64,000 nucleotides of DNA from CAIQPV01 sp964480365. GTDB lineage: Bacteria > Pseudomonadota > Gammaproteobacteria > Burkholderiales > Gallionellaceae. The notes beneath the pieces are model-generated. The model was given only the letters and a program-made list of their open reading frames with translations, was not told the origin of the DNA and did not search any database. Positions 7,976-15,969 of this stretch are shown piece after piece. The first letter of the stretch is position 1; the number at the start of each line of letters is the position of its first letter. Made by a program: the position numbers and the translations under genes. The stretch covers positions 10,205 through 74,204 of the forward strand of contig CAYZPM010000019.1 of assembly GCA_964480365.1 (NCBI GenBank), given 5' to 3'.

Positions 7976-10459
7976 ATGATTAGTAACTGGTGGCATTCCT
8001 TAGGCATCCAAATCAAGCTTACGCTTTTGATTCAGGTAGGTCTTTTCGTCGTTCTGGTTTTTGCCCAGCGCTGGATAATGTCCAGTTTTGAAGAAAAAAT
8101 CCTGGAGTCCACAAAAAATCGCGCCATGGAAGCCGCCGATGGCATTATCAACGGCATGAACATGCTGATGGTGACAGGACAAATCAGCGACCCGAAAAAC
8201 AGGGTTCTTTTTATCCAGAAAATGGGCCAGTCTCAAGGTGTCAGCGAACTGCGCATTTTCAGGGCAGAGCAGGTGAAAAAACAGTTTGGTCCAGGCCTTC
8301 CGGAAGAGCAGCCCGTAGACGAAATCGACCAGAATGTCCTGCAAACGGGTAAGCCCTATTTCAGCCGAATGGATGATAAAACCCAATCGCTGAGGGCGGT
8401 GATTCCTTTCATCGTAAGCCACAATTTCAGGGGCACGGACTGCTTGGCCTGCCACGAAGTAAAAGTCGGGAGTGTTAACGGAGCCGCAAGCATTCTGCTT
8501 GACCTGACTGAAGAATCGGAAACGATAAAATCGATCAACCGCTGGCTATGGCTAGGCCAGTTCGCGCTTCAAGTAATCCTTTTCTTTGTCATTGGCGTAA
8601 TGATCCGCGCCTTTACCAAACCGATCAAAACAATTCAGGAAGTAATGACGGCAATGCAGGTCGATGGCAACCTGTCAAGGCGGGTAAGCATAACCGGCAA
8701 AGATGAAATAGGACGAATGGCAAGTGCCTTCAACGCATTGGCTAGCAGTCTGCAAAAAAGTGTCGCCGAAGTCAAGGAGAGTCAGGAACAACTGAAGTTG
8801 TCCGCCCAGGTTTTCGTGAACAGCATGGAAGCCATTGTCATTACCGACATCGAGAACAACATTATCCAGGTCAACAAGGCATTCACCGAGATTACCGGTT
8901 ACTCGCCGGAAGAAGCCATCGGAAAGAATCCTCGCATACTGAAGTCAGGCCAGCAAGGCCCGGAATTTTATCAGGCCATGTGGGAAACCTTGCTCAGAAC
9001 AGGGAACTGGCAGGGCGAACTGATGGATCGGAGAAAGAATGGGGAAATCTACCCGAAATGGCTTTCAATCACCATAGTCCGGGACGAAAAAGGCGATATC
9101 ACGAATTACATCGCGTTATTTTCAGACATCACCGAAAGAAAAGCTTCCTACGAGCGTATCCAGCACCTTGCGCATTTCGACGCGCTTACCAATCTCCCCA
9201 ATCGGGCGCTATTGAACGATCACCTTGATTTGGCCATCGCGTTGGCGAATCGTAGCCAAACACAACTCGCAATCATTTTTCTCGATTTGGACCGATTCAA
9301 GATCATCAACGATTCTCTCGGCCATCATGCGGGCGATTTGCTTCTGCAAATCGTCTCTGAACGGCTGAAAAACTGTGTAAGAGAATCGGATACGGTTGCA
9401 CGCCTGGGGGGCGACGAGTTTATAATTTTGCTTAACAGCATCAGCGATCCCAGCGATGCAGCGCGTGTAGCGCAGAAAGTGGTCGAAGCCATCGCCATTC
9501 CATTCACGCTCCTCGGACAAGAAGTCAATATTGGCACGAGTATCGGAATCGGCATCTATCCGGATAACGGGCTAGACCGTCCAACCTTGATCAAGAATGC
9601 CGATGCAGCGATGTATCACGCCAAGGAAAGCGGAAGAAACAACTTCCAGTTCTTTTCCTCGGTAATGAACGACAAGGCTTTTGAACGACTTGCTCTGGAA
9701 AACGACCTGAGGCGGGCACTCAAGGGTGAAGAATTTTTTCTCCATTACCAGCCCCAGATAGATGTGTTGACGGGAAAAATCGTCGGGGTTGAGGCTCTGA
9801 TCAGATGGCAGCATCCTGAAAGAGGGCTCGTCCCACCGTTCAATTTCATTTCTCTTGCAGAAAAATGCGGGCTCATCGTGCCCATCGGGGAATGGGTGCT
9901 CAAGACCGCATGCGCCCAAAATATAGCTTGGCAAAAAGCGGGATTGGCTCCGCTCCTGACCGCCGTAAACATTTCCGCCCAACAATTCCAGCAGAAAAAT
10001 TTCAAGGAATCAATAATGCAGATATTGAGCGACACAGGACTCGCCCCGCATTTTCTTGAACTCGAAATCACGGAATCAGCCTTCATGGATAACGCCGAAT
10101 CGATGCTTGAATCGCTCAATTCCCTGAAAGAAATTGGATTGCACCTTTCAATCGACGATTTCGGCACAGGTTACTCCTCTTTAAGTTACCTCAAGCATTT
10201 CCCGATCGACAAGCTAAAGATTGATCGCTCGTTTGTCATGGACATCACAGACGACTCCAGAAACAACGCGATTATCGAAACCATTATTCACTTGGGACAC
10301 AACCTGAAGCTCAAGGTAATCGCAGAAGGGGTTGAAACTGCCGAACAGCTTGCCACCCTTCAGGAACTCCGCTGCGATGAAATCCAGGGATATTTCTTCA
10401 GCCGCCCCATCAGCCCCCATGACTTCGTCGCATTTGCGAGAAAAAATCAACAGGGCTAG
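7976..10459 (+). CDS. Membrane sensor with periplasmic haem-c motif, HAMP, PAS, GGDEF and EAL domains
   Basis: An 827-residue c-di-GMP signalling protein. A membrane segment (residues 13-33) is followed by a periplasmic sensor that carries one CxxCH haem-c attachment motif (C156-L-A-C159-H160). A second membrane segment (about 190-210), HAMP (about 212-265), PAS (about 285-395), GGDEF with an intact G478-G-D-E-F482, and EAL with intact E606-A-L608 follow. Both catalytic signatures look complete, so it may make or degrade c-di-GMP, or one domain may regulate the other. The periplasmic haem suggests sensing of redox state, NO or O2; this is inference from the motif and topology. Confidence 0.92.
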   Translation: MISNWWHSLGIQIKLTLLIQVGLFVVLVFAQRWIMSSFEEKILESTKNRAMEAADGIINGMNMLMVTGQISDPKNRVLFIQKMGQSQGVSELRIFRAEQVKKQFGPGLPEEQPVDEIDQNVLQTGKPYFSRMDDKTQSLRAVIPFIVSHNFRGTDCLACHEVKVGSVNGAASILLDLTEESETIKSINRWLWLGQFALQVILFFVIGVMIRAFTKPIKTIQEVMTAMQVDGNLSRRVSITGKDEIGRMASAFNALASSLQKSVAEVKESQEQLKLSAQVFVNSMEAIVITDIENNIIQVNKAFTEITGYSPEEAIGKNPRILKSGQQGPEFYQAMWETLLRTGNWQGELMDRRKNGEIYPKWLSITIVRDEKGDITNYIALFSDITERKASYERIQHLAHFDALTNLPNRALLNDHLDLAIALANRSQTQLAIIFLDLDRFKIINDSLGHHAGDLLLQIVSERLKNCVRESDTVARLGGDEFIILLNSISDPSDAARVAQKVVEAIAIPFTLLGQEVNIGTSIGIGIYPDNGLDRPTLIKNADAAMYHAKESGRNNFQFFSSVMNDKAFERLALENDLRRALKGEEFFLHYQPQIDVLTGKIVGVEALIRWQHPERGLVPPFNFISLAEKCGLIVPIGEWVLKTACAQNIAWQKAGLAPLLTAVNISAQQFQQKNFKESIMQILSDTGLAPHFLELEITESAFMDNAESMLESLNSLKEIGLHLSIDDFGTGYSSLSYLKHFPIDKLKIDRSFVMDITDDSRNNAIIETIIHLGHNLKLKVIAEGVETAEQLATLQELRCDEIQGYFFSRPISPHDFVAFARKNQQG

Positions 10460-10492
10460 CAGGGTGTACGGTGAAAATTACTTAACGACGTT

Positions 10493-11923
10493 ATGCTGCA
10501 GAGCCGCCTAGACACTCCAATGCCTATCACCACGAATTGCAGTGATCAAAACGGGCATGGCGAATGTGCCGCCCACGATAACGATACTCGCGATGCCCGT
10601 TTCCCCCTCTCCAGCTCTCTGGATGAAACAACTAGCCATTCGACTAAGCTGCAAAATACCGCAACTAAGTCGCTGGTTACCCCGGAGGGAGAGAGAGATA
10701 ATGTTTCGCTGCGCGATGATCACGTTACCCCATTCATTGGCCTCGCCTCATTGATGCAAATGGTTTTGTCCGGAGCGGATCTTGCCCACTTGGTAAACAT
10801 CGCGGCATACAACCCTAATGACGCGAATATGTTAATGAGCTTGTCGATAATATTTCAGCTCACGGGAAGCCGTGAGATGGGTTTGGAACTGCAAGGAAAA
10901 GCGCTGGGAATACGGCAACTCTATCATCTGCCAGCCGCCAACGGCAAAACCGGGATCAGGCTGCTAGCCATCCTTAAGCCGGGTGACATGATGGATAACA
11001 CGCCGGTGGATTTTCTGCTGGAAGACTCCGATGTCGCGCTCGATTTACTCTACGTGTCCTCGGAACTTCCTTTCCCGGAATCATTGCCGGATCACGATCT
11101 GCTTATCGTTGCCATAGGTGAATCTGACCAGAATCAACCGCTGCTGGAACAAGTCGGGAATCTCATAAAATCTTCGCCTCACCCCATACTCAACGCGCCA
11201 AACCAAATTGCCCGCTTGTCACGGGATGGCGTCAGCGAATTATTAAAATCCTCGCCCGGAGTAGAAATACCCATTACGCTAAGAATCGACAGAGCGGGCT
11301 TGCAACAAATTTGTCGCGGAGAAAAATCAATTACCGCCCTGCTGGAAGATGGCAATTTTCCGATTATCATCCGTCCGCTTGGCTCACATGCCGGCAAAGG
11401 GCTGGCCAAGATCGACAGCCCGGCAGCCGTTGCCGAATATCTGGACGCAACACCGGGGAACGAATTCAATGTTGCACGCTTTGTTGATTACCGTGGGTCG
11501 GATGGTTTGTACCGGAAGTGCCGCATCGTCCTCATTGACGGACAACCGTTCGCCTGCCATCTTGCCATATCCGAAAACTGGATGATCCATTACAAAAATG
11601 CGGAGATGTCGGAAAGTGCCGCGAAGCGCGCTGAAGAGGAGAGATTCATGGTTGACTTTGATCAGGATTTCGGCAACAGGCACAAAGAGGCGTTCCGCAT
11701 TATCGGTGAGTGTATCGGGCTAGACTATCTCGTCATCGATTGCGGGGAAACACCTGAAGGTGACCTATTGATTTTCGAAGCTGACAACCTCGGGTTTATT
11801 CACGCCATGGATCCAGTGGATATTTTTCCCTACAAAAAACCACAGATGCATAAGGTCTTCGGCGCTTTTCAGGAAATGCTGAGAAAGGCAAAGGATCGGG
11901 GTACGATGGTCGCTATGCCGTAG
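10493..11923 (+). CDS. ATP-grasp (RimK-like) protein with N-terminal TPR-like region
   Basis: Up to 476 residues. The core from about residue 85 has a short TPR-like helical segment (NPNDANMLMSLSIIFQL) and then an ATP-grasp ligase-like domain: IIIRPLGSHAGKGL is the nucleotide-binding strand/loop, and EADNLGF near 430 fits the metal-binding end. It may ligate an amino acid or small peptide, but the substrate is unknown. The N-terminal ~80 residues are encoded by dispersed repeat DNA (10545-10735), so the true start may be downstream, for example the ATG at 10754; no convincing ribosome binding site decides this. Convergent with the mltB pair. Confidence 0.75.
   Translation: MLQSRLDTPMPITTNCSDQNGHGECAAHDNDTRDARFPLSSSLDETTSHSTKLQNTATKSLVTPEGERDNVSLRDDHVTPFIGLASLMQMVLSGADLAHLVNIAAYNPNDANMLMSLSIIFQLTGSREMGLELQGKALGIRQLYHLPAANGKTGIRLLAILKPGDMMDNTPVDFLLEDSDVALDLLYVSSELPFPESLPDHDLLIVAIGESDQNQPLLEQVGNLIKSSPHPILNAPNQIARLSRDGVSELLKSSPGVEIPITLRIDRAGLQQICRGEKSITALLEDGNFPIIIRPLGSHAGKGLAKIDSPAAVAEYLDATPGNEFNVARFVDYRGSDGLYRKCRIVLIDGQPFACHLAISENWMIHYKNAEMSESAAKRAEEERFMVDFDQDFGNRHKEAFRIIGECIGLDYLVIDCGETPEGDLLIFEADNLGFIHAMDPVDIFPYKKPQMHKVFGAFQEMLRKAKDRGTMVAMP
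10545..10735. repeat. Composite dispersed repeat: long element interrupted by a REP-like palindrome, within coding sequence
   Basis: The flanks (ACGGGCATGGCGAATGTG ... ACTCGCGATGCCCGTTTCC and GGGAGAGAGAGA ... GCGATGATCACGTTA) match the reverse complement of the element at 59783-59917 and the partial copy at 18690-18764. A REP-like palindrome (10622-10680, reverse orientation) sits in the middle of this copy but not of the other two, so it looks inserted. The whole unit is read through by the ATP-grasp gene. Confidence 0.75.
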
Positions 11924-11999
11924 GCTGGCGGTGATGTAAGCCCCAGCGCTTGGTAACAGCAAACGTGCTGGGGTACGCGTTGCTTCACCACCAGCCTAC
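11920..11999. repeat. 80-bp nested inverted repeat between convergent genes
   Basis: Outer arms GTAGGCTGGCGGTGATG (from 11920) and TGCTTCACCACCAGCCTAC (11981-11999) are complementary with three mismatches. Inner arms CCCCAGC (11941-11947) and GCTGGGG (11967-11973) also pair. The outer arms contain the TAG stop codons of both convergent genes (11921-11923 on + and 11998-11996 on -). It probably serves as a bidirectional terminator or RNA end, although T-runs are lacking. Confidence 0.6.
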
Positions 12000-12139
12000 T
12001 TCTCTGATTCGATTTTTGCAGACTTGGCTTCATCCTGCTTGAGTTGGTCTTTTGGTTTGCCGGAAAAAATTATCATGCCGAATAATATGAACACCGGCGA
12101 TAAGATAAAAGACATAATAAAAAAATTATTCCAAAACAT
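11996..12139 (-). CDS. Small single-span membrane protein overlapping mltB
   Basis: A 47-residue product not matched to a family I recognise. A hydrophobic segment at about residues 6-26 (FIMSFILSPVFILFGMIIF) is followed by a charged lysine/glutamate-rich tail, suggesting a single-pass inner-membrane peptide with a soluble tail. The start ATG overlaps the mltB stop codon (TAATG), which implies translational coupling with the murein transglycosylase. The stop codon lies within the 80-bp inverted repeat. Confidence 0.6.
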   Translation of the reverse strand: MFWNNFFIMSFILSPVFILFGMIIFSGKPKDQLKQDEAKSAKIESEK

Positions 12140-13119
12140 TAAGGCACATCCGGTTTAATAATTTGTGAATGGTGTGCATCTCGCAAAGCTTCTGCCAGTT
12201 GAAACACAGTCATAGCATAAAAGTCGCTGTTATTGTAAAGGGTGATAACCTCGAAGTTGCCGAAGGCCAGCCAGAATTCCTTGCTATCTGCCACAGTAAA
12301 ATCAATCAGGCGCGCCTTCATGTTTGCTGCGATCTCCTTGCCCGGCTTCACGCCTGCCGCTGTCCATTCTGCGATGGTGTGCACTTCCGCCAGACTACCC
12401 GCGCAATTATCCTCGCTGACACTTGCGCGCACCGTTACTAAATCTCCGCTTATCCAGCCGTATTGATTGAGGTAGTTCGCCACACTACCAATGGCATCCA
12501 CCGGGTCGTGCAGCAAATCAATCTTGCCTTCGCCGCTGAAATCCACTGCATATTTGCGGTAGCTGCTGGGCATAAATTGCGGGATGCCCAACGCGCCCGC
12601 ATAGGAGCCTTGCACCTTGAACACATCAAATCCCTGTTCGCGTGCCAGCAACAGGTATTGTTCCAATTCGCCACGAAAAAAATCGGCGCGGCGAGGATAG
12701 TCGAATGCCAGCGTGGTCAAGGCGTCGAGTGTGCTATATTTCCCGGTGTTGCGTCCATATGCCGTTTCCACGCCAATCAAAGCGACGATGATTTCTTGCG
12801 GCACGCCGTATTGTTTTTCCGCGCGTTGCAGTGCGTCCGCATAGAGCTGCCAAAATTGCACCCCGTTGCTGATGGTCTGGTCGTTGACGAATGAACCCCG
12901 GTATTCCGTCCATGGTTTGAGTGTGGAGGGTTTGGATATGGCGTCGATCACGGCTTGACGGCGTTCGGCGTGGTTGAATATGTGCACCAACTCGTCACGC
13001 TTGAACTGGTGTTTGCTCACCATTTCGTCGATAAACTGGGGAATGCCGGGCAATTCAGCCGCACGCACACATGGCACGGTAAACAAAAACAACAATATAA
13101 AGAATAGGCGAGAAATCAT
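12139..13119 (-). CDS. mltB: Lytic murein transglycosylase B
   Basis: 326 residues with a signal peptide (residues 1-20, ending VRA-AEL) and an SLT_2/MltB-type lysozyme fold. The catalytic glutamate lies in GVETAYGRNTG, and the GALGIPQFMPSSYRKYAVDF block is characteristic of this family. It cleaves the MurNAc-GlcNAc bond of peptidoglycan to give 1,6-anhydro ends. No lipobox cysteine is present after the signal, so this is a soluble periplasmic form. Divergent from trxB; overlaps the 47-residue membrane peptide gene downstream. Confidence 0.93.
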   Translation of the reverse strand: MISRLFFILLFLFTVPCVRAAELPGIPQFIDEMVSKHQFKRDELVHIFNHAERRQAVIDAISKPSTLKPWTEYRGSFVNDQTISNGVQFWQLYADALQRAEKQYGVPQEIIVALIGVETAYGRNTGKYSTLDALTTLAFDYPRRADFFRGELEQYLLLAREQGFDVFKVQGSYAGALGIPQFMPSSYRKYAVDFSGEGKIDLLHDPVDAIGSVANYLNQYGWISGDLVTVRASVSEDNCAGSLAEVHTIAEWTAAGVKPGKEIAANMKARLIDFTVADSKEFWLAFGNFEVITLYNNSDFYAMTVFQLAEALRDAHHSQIIKPDVP

Positions 13120-13200
13120 AACCCGCGCATTTTACTCGACAGGCAGGCGCGTCACTGTTAAATTTCGTCTTTGTTTGCAATCTAATCAGGAAGCCCTGTC

Positions 13201-14157
13201 ATGGAAAATAATACCCAGCACCATCGTCTCCTCATCCTCGGCTCCGGCCCCGCCGGTTACACCGCCGCCGTCTATGCCGCACGCGCCAATCTCAAGCCGG
13301 TGCTGATTACCGGAATGGCGCAAGGCGGACAATTGATGACCACCACCGATGTGGATAACTGGCCCGCCGACTTCAATGGAGTACAAGGGCCGGAACTGAT
13401 GGAGCGTTTTCAGAAACATGCCGAACGCTTCAACACGCAAATCATTTTCGACCACATCCACACCGCCAAGCTGGAACAGAAGCCATTTCTGCTGGTTGGC
13501 GACGAAGGTCGCTATACCTGCGACGCGCTGATTATCGCCACCGGGGCCTCGGCGCAATATCTCGGACTGCCCTCGGAAGAAAAGTTCATGGGCAAGGGCG
13601 TATCCGGCTGCGCCACTTGCGACGGCTTCTTCTACCGCAATCAGGACGTGGCAGTCATCGGCGGCGGCAACACCGCTGTGGAAGAGGCGCTGTACCTTGC
13701 CAACATCGCACGCCATGTCACGTTGGTACACCGACGCGACACCTTCCGCGCCGAACGCATCCTGATTGACCACCTGATGGAAAAGGTTAACGAAGGCAAA
13801 ATCACGCTGCAATTGCATCAGGTATTGGATGAAGTGCTGGGCGACGATACCGGCGTGACCGGCATGCGCATCAAGCACTTAAAAACCGGCGAGGCTCAGG
13901 ACATCGCACTGACCGGCGTGTTCATCGCCATCGGTCACAAGCCCAATACCGACCTTTTCGTGGGACAACTGGAAATGGACAACGGCTACCTTATCACTCA
14001 CAGCGGACAAGCTGGCAATGCCACGGCGACCACTATCCCCGGCGTATTCGCGGCGGGCGACGTGCAGGATTACATCTACCGCCAAGCCTGCACCAGCGCG
14101 GCCACCGGCTGCATGGCAGCGCTGGATGCAGATAAGTATCTGGGGTCGCTGGGCTGA
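13201..14157 (+). CDS. trxB: Thioredoxin reductase
   Basis: A 318-residue flavoenzyme that reduces thioredoxin with NADPH. The N-terminal FAD-binding GSGPAGYTAAVYAARA and the redox pair C137-A-T-C140 in GCATCDGFFYR are present, as are the NADPH-binding GGGNTAVEEALYL and the C-terminal GVFAAGDVQD. Length and motifs are standard for bacterial low-Mr TrxB. AGGAAG sits just ahead of the ATG. Divergent from mltB, 81 bp apart. Confidence 0.96.
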   Translation: MENNTQHHRLLILGSGPAGYTAAVYAARANLKPVLITGMAQGGQLMTTTDVDNWPADFNGVQGPELMERFQKHAERFNTQIIFDHIHTAKLEQKPFLLVGDEGRYTCDALIIATGASAQYLGLPSEEKFMGKGVSGCATCDGFFYRNQDVAVIGGGNTAVEEALYLANIARHVTLVHRRDTFRAERILIDHLMEKVNEGKITLQLHQVLDEVLGDDTGVTGMRIKHLKTGEAQDIALTGVFIAIGHKPNTDLFVGQLEMDNGYLITHSGQAGNATATTIPGVFAAGDVQDYIYRQACTSAATGCMAALDADKYLGSLG

Positions 14158-14197
14158 ATCAAACCCGAATTGTCCGATAGACCGAAAAACCGTCGTT

Positions 14198-14308
14198 CCC
14201 ACGCAGGCGGAAATCCAGATGATTGAACAATCCCGCGTAGCGGGACAACATCGTGGTTTTGTCCGCTACGCGGGATGTTTAACCTTGCTGGATTCCCGCC
14301 TGCGCGGG
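14198..14308. repeat. Nested inverted repeat (GCAGGCGG...ATCCAG family) after trxB
   Basis: Outer arms CCCACGCAGGCGGAAATCCAG-like (14198-14218) and CTGGATTCCCGCCTGCGCGG (14288-14307) match in 19 of 21 positions as inverted repeats. An inner pair, CCCGCGTAGCGGGACAA (from 14232) and TTGTCCGCTACGCGGG (from 14259), is nested inside. It looks like an insertion-prone intergenic repeat, continuous with the REP-like copy that follows, and no coding sequence is evident. Confidence 0.65.
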
Positions 14309-14368
14309 ATAACCAGCCACTTGCCCCGTATTTTGGGGCTTAGTGGATTGGCTAGTAGTTCCATCAAT
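14309..14368 (+). repeat. REP-like palindromic element, copy 2
   Basis: Carries the family arms ATAACCAGCCACTTG and CTTAGTGGATTGGCTAGT, slightly degenerate, around an internal stem CCCC/GGGG with a GTATTTT loop. It lies just ahead of the Smr gene start and may contribute its 5' untranslated region. Confidence 0.7.
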
Positions 14369-14391
14369 GACGGATTAACGGATTATCTGAA

Positions 14392-14919
14392 TTGAACAAA
14401 AAACCGGAACTGCCCTCCCCTCCTGATGCCGATCTATTCTGGCAGGCACTGGATGGCGTCGTTCCCTTGGCGCCATCCAACCGCGTAACCCCCTCAGCGC
14501 CACCGCGCCGCGCCCCGATTCACAGTACCAGCCCGCCCCCCATTGCCGACACCTTATCCGACCACGGTGCCGGAGATGAACCACTGACCGAATTTCTGCG
14601 TCCCGGCATCTCACGCATGATTTTGCGCAAGCTGCGGCGCGGACAAATCCCGCTACAGGACCGCCTTGACCTCCACGGCCTCAACAGTGATGAAGCACGC
14701 CTTCTGCTGCTGGAATTCCTGCGCCATGCGACGCAGCACGACCTGCGCCATGTGTGTGTAATCCACGGCAAGGGATGGCATACGGACGGCGGTGAGGGGA
14801 TATTGAAAATCCGCACGCGGCACTGGCTGACCCAATGCCCGGAAGTGCTGGCGTTCTGCGAAGCACCGCCGAATGCGGGTGGCGGCGGCGCTGTTCTGGT
14901 GCTACTGAAAAACATGTAA
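14392..14919 (+). CDS. Smr domain protein
   Basis: 175 residues. The C-terminal Smr domain (about 85-173) shows LDLHGLNSDEA and the VIHGKGWHTDGGEGIL block found in SmrA/MutS2-type nucleases and RNA-binding proteins. The N-terminal part (SPPDADLFWQALDGVVPL) resembles the start of stand-alone Smr proteins, supporting the TTG at 14392. No Shine-Dalgarno is visible, and the upstream sequence is repeat DNA, so translation initiation may have been altered by repeat insertion. Molecular role not determined. Confidence 0.82.
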   Translation: MNKKPELPSPPDADLFWQALDGVVPLAPSNRVTPSAPPRRAPIHSTSPPPIADTLSDHGAGDEPLTEFLRPGISRMILRKLRRGQIPLQDRLDLHGLNSDEARLLLLEFLRHATQHDLRHVCVIHGKGWHTDGGEGILKIRTRHWLTQCPEVLAFCEAPPNAGGGGAVLVLLKNM

Positions 14920-15162
14920 CGGTCATTCCCCGGCAACGAAGTTGCACGAACCTATAACTGTGGCGAGAGGTTCAAATTGTATTCAATCACAGATTTCACG
15001 CTGCCAGAAAACAGTCGTTCGTCAGTATCTGCTTTCGACCCGAAGCGGACAGTGGCATTTCCCCAAAACAGACCGTCAGCGGTGCGGAACTGCGTTAACA
15101 ACACGGAGTGACAGGTTGCTTGGCCCGCTACAACTTCATGTTACGCGCCTACTTCCATTTGC

Positions 15163-15912
15163 CTATCCGAACGCATGAGCAAACAGCTCTACGGGTTTGA
15201 CGAACATAACATTCAGGTTCTGATTACATTCCGAGATGATGCCAGCAAACCTAAAAGTCACAATCTCGTTCGTGGAAGATATCACGAACACTGGCCCCCC
15301 GCTCATACCTCCGATTTCAGCGGGCGGCGCAGCAGGTGTCAATGAAGTGATCAGACTTTCATTGTGGTTGATGTTCACAATTATGTTTCGGTCAGTAGTA
15401 TCCTCTACGATCGAAGCACCAGAACTAAACGTATGAAAATGCACTTCGTTCGTTGCGACTTGAACTCTAAATGCACCTGGATAACCGCCGAAAGCTACAG
15501 CCTTACCTCTCCGATCCGAATGTTCAATATCTCCTAATTCGTAAAATTCGGTTGGCACGTCACCGAACATATTGAAATCTGCCTCTCTATAATCCGAGAA
15601 ATCTAAAACACAAGCATCCGCAGAATCATCGTCAAAAAGCACCCTATTGGTAACGGCATCAACGTTAAGGCCTCCTACCTGTAGTGTCACGCCTTCTTCA
15701 GATTCTTGTCTCGCGTAGAACGCCGAAAGTACGTGGTGATTTGTAACTACAAATAATCTGTTATCACGCTTTAGGAGAGTTGCGGTACCGTTGTTTATCT
15801 TAGATTCGGGGCGAGAAGGATTGCCAAAGTAGAAAGGGGCTGAACAAATCATTGGAAACTCGGCGAGGTAATTCGCAAGTTTTTTATCCTGGGGAGTCAA
15901 GTCGAGCTTCAT
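15163..15912 (-). CDS. Trypsin-like serine peptidase
   Basis: 249 residues with a chymotrypsin-fold triad: H60 in VVTNHHVL, D99 in DSADACVLDF and S204 in GGMSGGPVF. There is no signal peptide or membrane segment, so it appears cytoplasmic, which is unusual for this family outside defence or regulatory settings. Base composition is AT-richer than trxB or nadE nearby, hinting at acquisition. Some phage-defence and stress systems use such peptidases, but no partner gene is recognised, so no such role is claimed. Confidence 0.78.
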   Translation of the reverse strand: MKLDLTPQDKKLANYLAEFPMICSAPFYFGNPSRPESKINNGTATLLKRDNRLFVVTNHHVLSAFYARQESEEGVTLQVGGLNVDAVTNRVLFDDDSADACVLDFSDYREADFNMFGDVPTEFYELGDIEHSDRRGKAVAFGGYPGAFRVQVATNEVHFHTFSSGASIVEDTTDRNIIVNINHNESLITSLTPAAPPAEIGGMSGGPVFVISSTNEIVTFRFAGIISECNQNLNVMFVKPVELFAHAFG

Positions 15913-15969
15913 GTTGTTCGCTTATCTTGTGCTATATAAAAGCTGTTAACCTTGCGCCGATTTTACTGC

